From positions 1-55,428 of the forward strand of contig JAGFIW010000200.1 of the NCBI GenBank assembly GCA_024103195.1: DNA of 55,428 nucleotides, written 5' to 3'. This document shows positions 52,471 to 55,428 of the stretch, in pieces. The first letter of the stretch is position 1. The number at the start of each line of letters is the position of its first letter. The notes below the pieces were generated by a model. It made no database searches, was not told the DNA's origin, and was given only the letters and a program-made list of their open reading frames with translations. The translations under genes and the position numbers were made by a program. Source of the stretch: Saprospiraceae bacterium (GTDB lineage Bacteria; Bacteroidota; Bacteroidia; Chitinophagales; Saprospiraceae).

Positions 52471-54024
52471 ATGAAATGCACGCCTCTGCTCTTTTTCCTG
52501 CTTTCCGTTGTGACCGGCTGGTCCCAGGACCTGCATATTCACTATGATGTGGCGCGGGATTCCGTCGCCTATATCCGGGGAGGAAAATCCGTGCCCAATG
52601 CAGAAGTCAAACGCGGCCAACAAGTCGTCATTCACGTCCAGAATTACAACAATTACCTCTATGATGTCCGGCTGGAGGTGGAAAAGGAAAAAATCGACAT
52701 CGCCGAAAAAACCGGTGTGGCGAGCGGCGCCAGGTCCGGTTTGGGGACCGCCCTCAACATGATCCTCGGCGCCACCGGCTCCGGCATCGGGCTGTCGAAA
52801 TTGTTGCCGTTCGGCGGGAGCGAACAGATTCTGGGGATGGTGGACCGCCCGGGCTCCGCCGAAAGAAAGGCGCGTGAAGCCCAGGCCGCCGCCCTGGTGT
52901 CCGCCATGGACCTGCAATTCAGGGAAGGCGCCCGGCTGGAATCCCTCCTCAACGGACTGGAAGAAGAGACCCGCCTCGCCCTGGAATCCGTCAAACTGGC
53001 CCACTTCGCTCATGACGAACTCTACCGGATCCGGCTGGACCCCCTCCTTTCTCCGGACCAGATCCGGACGATGGCCCGGGAGTATGCCCTCATCGTTTTC
53101 GGGGAGGCCGATCCGGAGAAAATCACCCTGGAGGCCATTCGCCGGATACCCGACCCGCGTGCCGGACTGGTCACCCTGGTCAATGACTATCGCCTTCAGT
53201 GGCAACAGTACCGTACCGTCATCCTCAAACTGGATTCCCTGCAGCACCGCATCGCCCAGTACGACCTGCCGGAGTCCAATCTGGTGGAGGTACTGGCCGA
53301 CGCCGACCTCAAGAAAACCAGGATGTCGGCCAAAGCCCGGGCGGTCCAGACCAATCTGGAATCCCTGGAAAAAGCCGTAGCCGAAGCTCCCGGTCTCGGA
53401 CCCGACCGGCTCGTGCCCCTGCGCACGCTTTTTACGGCCTTGATGAACAACAGCTTTTCCAAAAGCTACCCCTATGAAGCCACCGGAGAGACCATGGTGT
53501 TCCGGATCACCCTCCACGCCATCGACACCTCTCGCGCCTCCAGCGTCGTGGAAAAAAAACTGAATCCCGTCAAAGTGTCCGTCATCGGAGGCATCCGAAT
53601 CACCACCAGCATCGGATTGGGTTTCAGTCAGTTCTTCCGTCCACCCCACCAGTATTTTGTCCGGGACTCCATCATCCGTTCCACCAAAAAAGACGATTTT
53701 CTCCCCCAACTCACCTCCTTCCTCCATTTCTACTATCCCCGCGCCTCCATGATCTCCTGGGGCGGATCGGTAGGTGTGGGCATGCCCCTTCTGGGCGGCG
53801 AGGGGCTGGAATCGATCTCCTTCCTGATAGGCCCTTCCATGTTGATCGGTCAGAAAAACCGGGTCATCGTGACCTTTGGCCTCCAGGGCGGACGCGTCGC
53901 CCGACCATCCAGCGGATTTGACGTCGGCGACCAGTTCCCCGGCGATCCCAACCTCTTCACCACGGAATCGCATTATCAGCTCGGATACTTCCTCAGCGCC
54001 AACATCAACCTCTCCGGGTCGTGA
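52471..54024 (+). CDS. Secreted, probably outer-membrane-associated hypothetical protein
   Basis: A 517-residue exported protein with signal peptide MKCTPLLFFLLSVVTGWSQ. An ATG at 52465 is equally possible. The N-terminal ~55 residues are beta-rich (YIRGGKSVPNAEVKRGQQ, VVIHVQNYNNYLYDV). A Gly-rich hydrophobic stretch (SGIGLSKLLPFGG) follows, then a long helical, possibly coiled-coil middle (residues ~130-340). The last ~170 residues are strand-like with alternating polarity (KVSVIGGIRITTSIGLGF, SISFLIGPSMLIG) and look like a small beta-barrel. No family recognised. Its stop overlaps the sigma-factor start (GTGA), so it is in the same operon. Confidence 0.7.
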   Translation: MKCTPLLFFLLSVVTGWSQDLHIHYDVARDSVAYIRGGKSVPNAEVKRGQQVVIHVQNYNNYLYDVRLEVEKEKIDIAEKTGVASGARSGLGTALNMILGATGSGIGLSKLLPFGGSEQILGMVDRPGSAERKAREAQAAALVSAMDLQFREGARLESLLNGLEEETRLALESVKLAHFAHDELYRIRLDPLLSPDQIRTMAREYALIVFGEADPEKITLEAIRRIPDPRAGLVTLVNDYRLQWQQYRTVILKLDSLQHRIAQYDLPESNLVEVLADADLKKTRMSAKARAVQTNLESLEKAVAEAPGLGPDRLVPLRTLFTALMNNSFSKSYPYEATGETMVFRITLHAIDTSRASSVVEKKLNPVKVSVIGGIRITTSIGLGFSQFFRPPHQYFVRDSIIRSTKKDDFLPQLTSFLHFYYPRASMISWGGSVGVGMPLLGGEGLESISFLIGPSMLIGQKNRVIVTFGLQGGRVARPSSGFDVGDQFPGDPNLFTTESHYQLGYFLSANINLSGS

Positions 54025-54599
54025 ACCCCACCGCCATGAAAGAGGATTCACATATCCACGCCATCCGCACCGGTGACCCCGTGGGGTTGAAGGAGTTGTA
54101 CCGCAAGTTCCTGCCCGGCATCCAAACCCTCGTTACCCGCCATGGTGGCACCCGCGATGACGCCTTTGACATATTCCAGGATGCCCTGATGGTTCTCTTC
54201 GAGAAGGTGCGGGACGAGCAATTCCAGCTCACCAGTTCTTTCTACACCCTCCTGTACGGCATTTGCCGCAATCTGTGGGGCAACAAACTGCAGAAGCGAT
54301 CCCGCTCGGAGACTGAGCTTCCGGAGCAATGGCAGGTCTCTGCCGGCGAAGAATGGCGGGAGCTAATGGTCCGCGAAGAAATGCGCAGCATTTTCTGGAG
54401 CGCCTTTCAAAGGCTGGGGGAAGATTGCCGCGCACTCCTTCAGCTGTTTTTTGAAAAAGTCAGTATGGAAGAAATAGCCCGCATCATGGGATATGCCGGT
54501 GAGGGCTACGCCAAAAAACGAAAATTCCAGTGCAAGGAACACCTGATCCGCCTGGTCCGGGAGGACCACCGCTATCCGGAGTACGCCCTGCCTGGATGA
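54021..54599 (+). CDS. ECF-type sigma-70 factor
   Basis: A 192-residue RNA polymerase sigma factor. Region 2 is seen at ELYRKFLPGIQTLVTRHGG to DIFQDALMVLFEKV, region 4 near ALLQLFFEKVSMEEIARIMG and YAKKRKFQCKEHLIRLV. There is no region 1 or 3, as in ECF factors. Start GTG at 54021 overlaps the upstream stop; ATG at 54036 is the alternative. Its stop overlaps the anti-sigma-like gene (ATGA). Placed at the end of the caspase/CHASE2 locus, it is the natural candidate for controlling it. Confidence 0.9.
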   Translation: MNPTAMKEDSHIHAIRTGDPVGLKELYRKFLPGIQTLVTRHGGTRDDAFDIFQDALMVLFEKVRDEQFQLTSSFYTLLYGICRNLWGNKLQKRSRSETELPEQWQVSAGEEWRELMVREEMRSIFWSAFQRLGEDCRALLQLFFEKVSMEEIARIMGYAGEGYAKKRKFQCKEHLIRLVREDHRYPEYALPG

Positions 54600-55428
54600 A
54601 CCCCGCACCCATGCCTGTCGAATCGCAATATGAACAGATCGAAGCCTACCTGGCCGGCACCCTCTCCCCGGAGGAACACCGCCGGTTTGAAGAGGCCATC
54701 CGCCAGGACCCTGCCCTGGCCCGGGAGGTCGGTCTGCATCGTCAGTTACAGGATATGATCGGCGACAAGGAATACATGGCCTTTCGGTCCACCCTCTCCC
54801 GGGTAGAGGCCGACTACCGGAAAGAAGGGCATTCCCCGACATCCCCCTGGCGATGGCTTTGGCTGCTGATTCCCGCCGGACTGGCCCTCGTATGGTGGGT
54901 CCTGCCTTCTGCTCCGGAACCCGCCAGCCCGGCCTCCGAGTCCGTTTCCCCCGCCCCGGCGCCGGCACCGCCCCATGCCCTTCCGGCCGACACCCTGCCG
55001 GCTCCGGCCCCTAAAGAGGGAAAACGCGTCAACCCCTTCACCCCCCATCCTGCCCTGGAACGCGCCCTGGCCCAACCCGCCGATGCGGCCTTTGCCATTG
55101 CATCTGCTTCCTTCCTGGGAGAACCCGGCACGGAAGAAGGCATCTGGCAGATCCGGTTTGAGATGGAAGTCCTGGTGGCCGGCGAACCCACCGGCATGGA
55201 ATGGGTGCTGCGCGACAACACCCGGACCCGACAGGGTAAAGGGATTCCCGTACGCATGACCCGCGTGGAAGGAGAGGACATTCGCGCCTTTGCCGCCAAA
55301 AATCGCTACCGGCTCTCCGGAGCAACCGCCCTGAACCTGCGTCCCGGTCTCTACTACGGCCAACTGGTCCGCATGGAGGATGGCGCTGTTTTGTGGACAG
55401 GACGCTGGCAGGCCGGGTCACCGGAATG
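54596..55428 (+). CDS. One-TM anti-sigma-like protein (3' truncated by window)
   Basis: An open frame from ATG at 54596, which overlaps the sigma-factor stop (ATGA), to the window end; at least 277 residues. The N-terminus (YEQIEAYLAGTLSPEEHRRF, EEAIRQDPALAREVGLHR) matches the cytoplasmic part of zinc-less Bacteroidota anti-sigma proteins. One TM lies at about 87-103 (WLWLLIPAGLALVWWVL), followed by a Pro/Ala-rich linker and a beta-rich periplasmic domain (IWQIRFEMEVLVAG, YRLSGATALNLRPGLYYG). It should hold the sigma factor until an envelope signal arrives. The complete C-terminus lies outside the window. Confidence 0.82.
   Translation, partial: MNPAPMPVESQYEQIEAYLAGTLSPEEHRRFEEAIRQDPALAREVGLHRQLQDMIGDKEYMAFRSTLSRVEADYRKEGHSPTSPWRWLWLLIPAGLALVWWVLPSAPEPASPASESVSPAPAPAPPHALPADTLPAPAPKEGKRVNPFTPHPALERALAQPADAAFAIASASFLGEPGTEEGIWQIRFEMEVLVAGEPTGMEWVLRDNTRTRQGKGIPVRMTRVEGEDIRAFAAKNRYRLSGATALNLRPGLYYGQLVRMEDGAVLWTGRWQAGSPE

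Overview
The window looks like chromosome from a GC-rich member of the Bacteroidota, most likely a Saprospiria/Lewinella-type bacterium. The evidence is two type IX secretion (T9SS) C-terminal sorting domains, a menaquinone futalosine-pathway radical SAM enzyme, a DUF2723 membrane protein, an UpxY-type NusG paralogue, gene starts without Shine-Dalgarno sequences, and promoter-like TAnnTTTG elements. I saw no tRNA, rRNA, insertion sequence or CRISPR array.

Layout. 1-2.9 kb: housekeeping genes (3' end of tgt, an LptF/LptG-family permease, a small membrane protein, mqnC). 3-6.5 kb, minus strand: two secreted BOF-domain proteins, a PepSY-like lipoprotein, and an OmpR-type two-component pair. The BOF and lipoprotein transcription units share an identical 21-bp element at identical spacing from promoter-like -7 boxes, and the regulator gene has a tandem 11-bp-phased repeat just upstream. 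6.6-17.4 kb, plus strand: accessory genes (orphan UpxY/NusG-like factor, small zinc-ribbon/RpoA-CTD-like protein, propeller lipoprotein, DHFR-like and PhnB-like enzymes, AraC regulator, YceI, SDR, CopB-type copper ATPase, DODA-type dioxygenase, TRIC channel, orphan HTH regulator with a palindromic upstream site). 17.4-30.6 kb: secreted T9SS proteins, RluA-type pseudouridine synthase, DUF2723 protein, rpiB, M28 peptidase, HD protein, HtrA protease, CNNM/CorC protein and a small overlapping gene pair.

30.9-55.4 kb is the most interesting region: a dense multigene locus built almost wholly of exported or membrane proteins. It has four paralogous secreted caspase-fold/TPR proteins, each with an intact His/Cys dyad; three lipoproteins interleaved among three of them, two of which share a tail motif; two paralogous secreted HExxH metallopeptidase/TPR proteins; two paralogous CHASE2 membrane sensors without output domains; two paralogous secreted proteins with a beta-sandwich and a helical hairpin, one carrying eleven 22-residue tandem repeats; a probable outer-membrane protein; and, at the end, an ECF sigma factor coupled to a one-TM anti-sigma-like protein that runs off the window. 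My reading, which is inference, is that this is an envelope-localised proteolytic signalling network controlled by an ECF sigma/anti-sigma switch. Its parts recall cyanobacterial CHAT/CHASE2/DUF928 gene neighbourhoods, but here caspase-fold proteins are exported and paired with metallopeptidases.

The genes within this locus form five blocks: plus 30917-39992 (caspase 1, lipoproteins A and B, caspase 2, lipoprotein C, caspase 3); minus 47020-40003 (CHASE2 b, CHASE2 a, beta-sandwich protein, metallopeptidase 1, repeat protein); plus 47128-50556 (caspase 4, divergent from the CHASE2 operon); minus 52197-50560 (metallopeptidase 2); and plus 52471-55428 (outer-membrane-like protein, sigma factor, anti-sigma factor with overlapping start/stop codons). 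All functional claims rest on reading motifs by eye; no database search was run.
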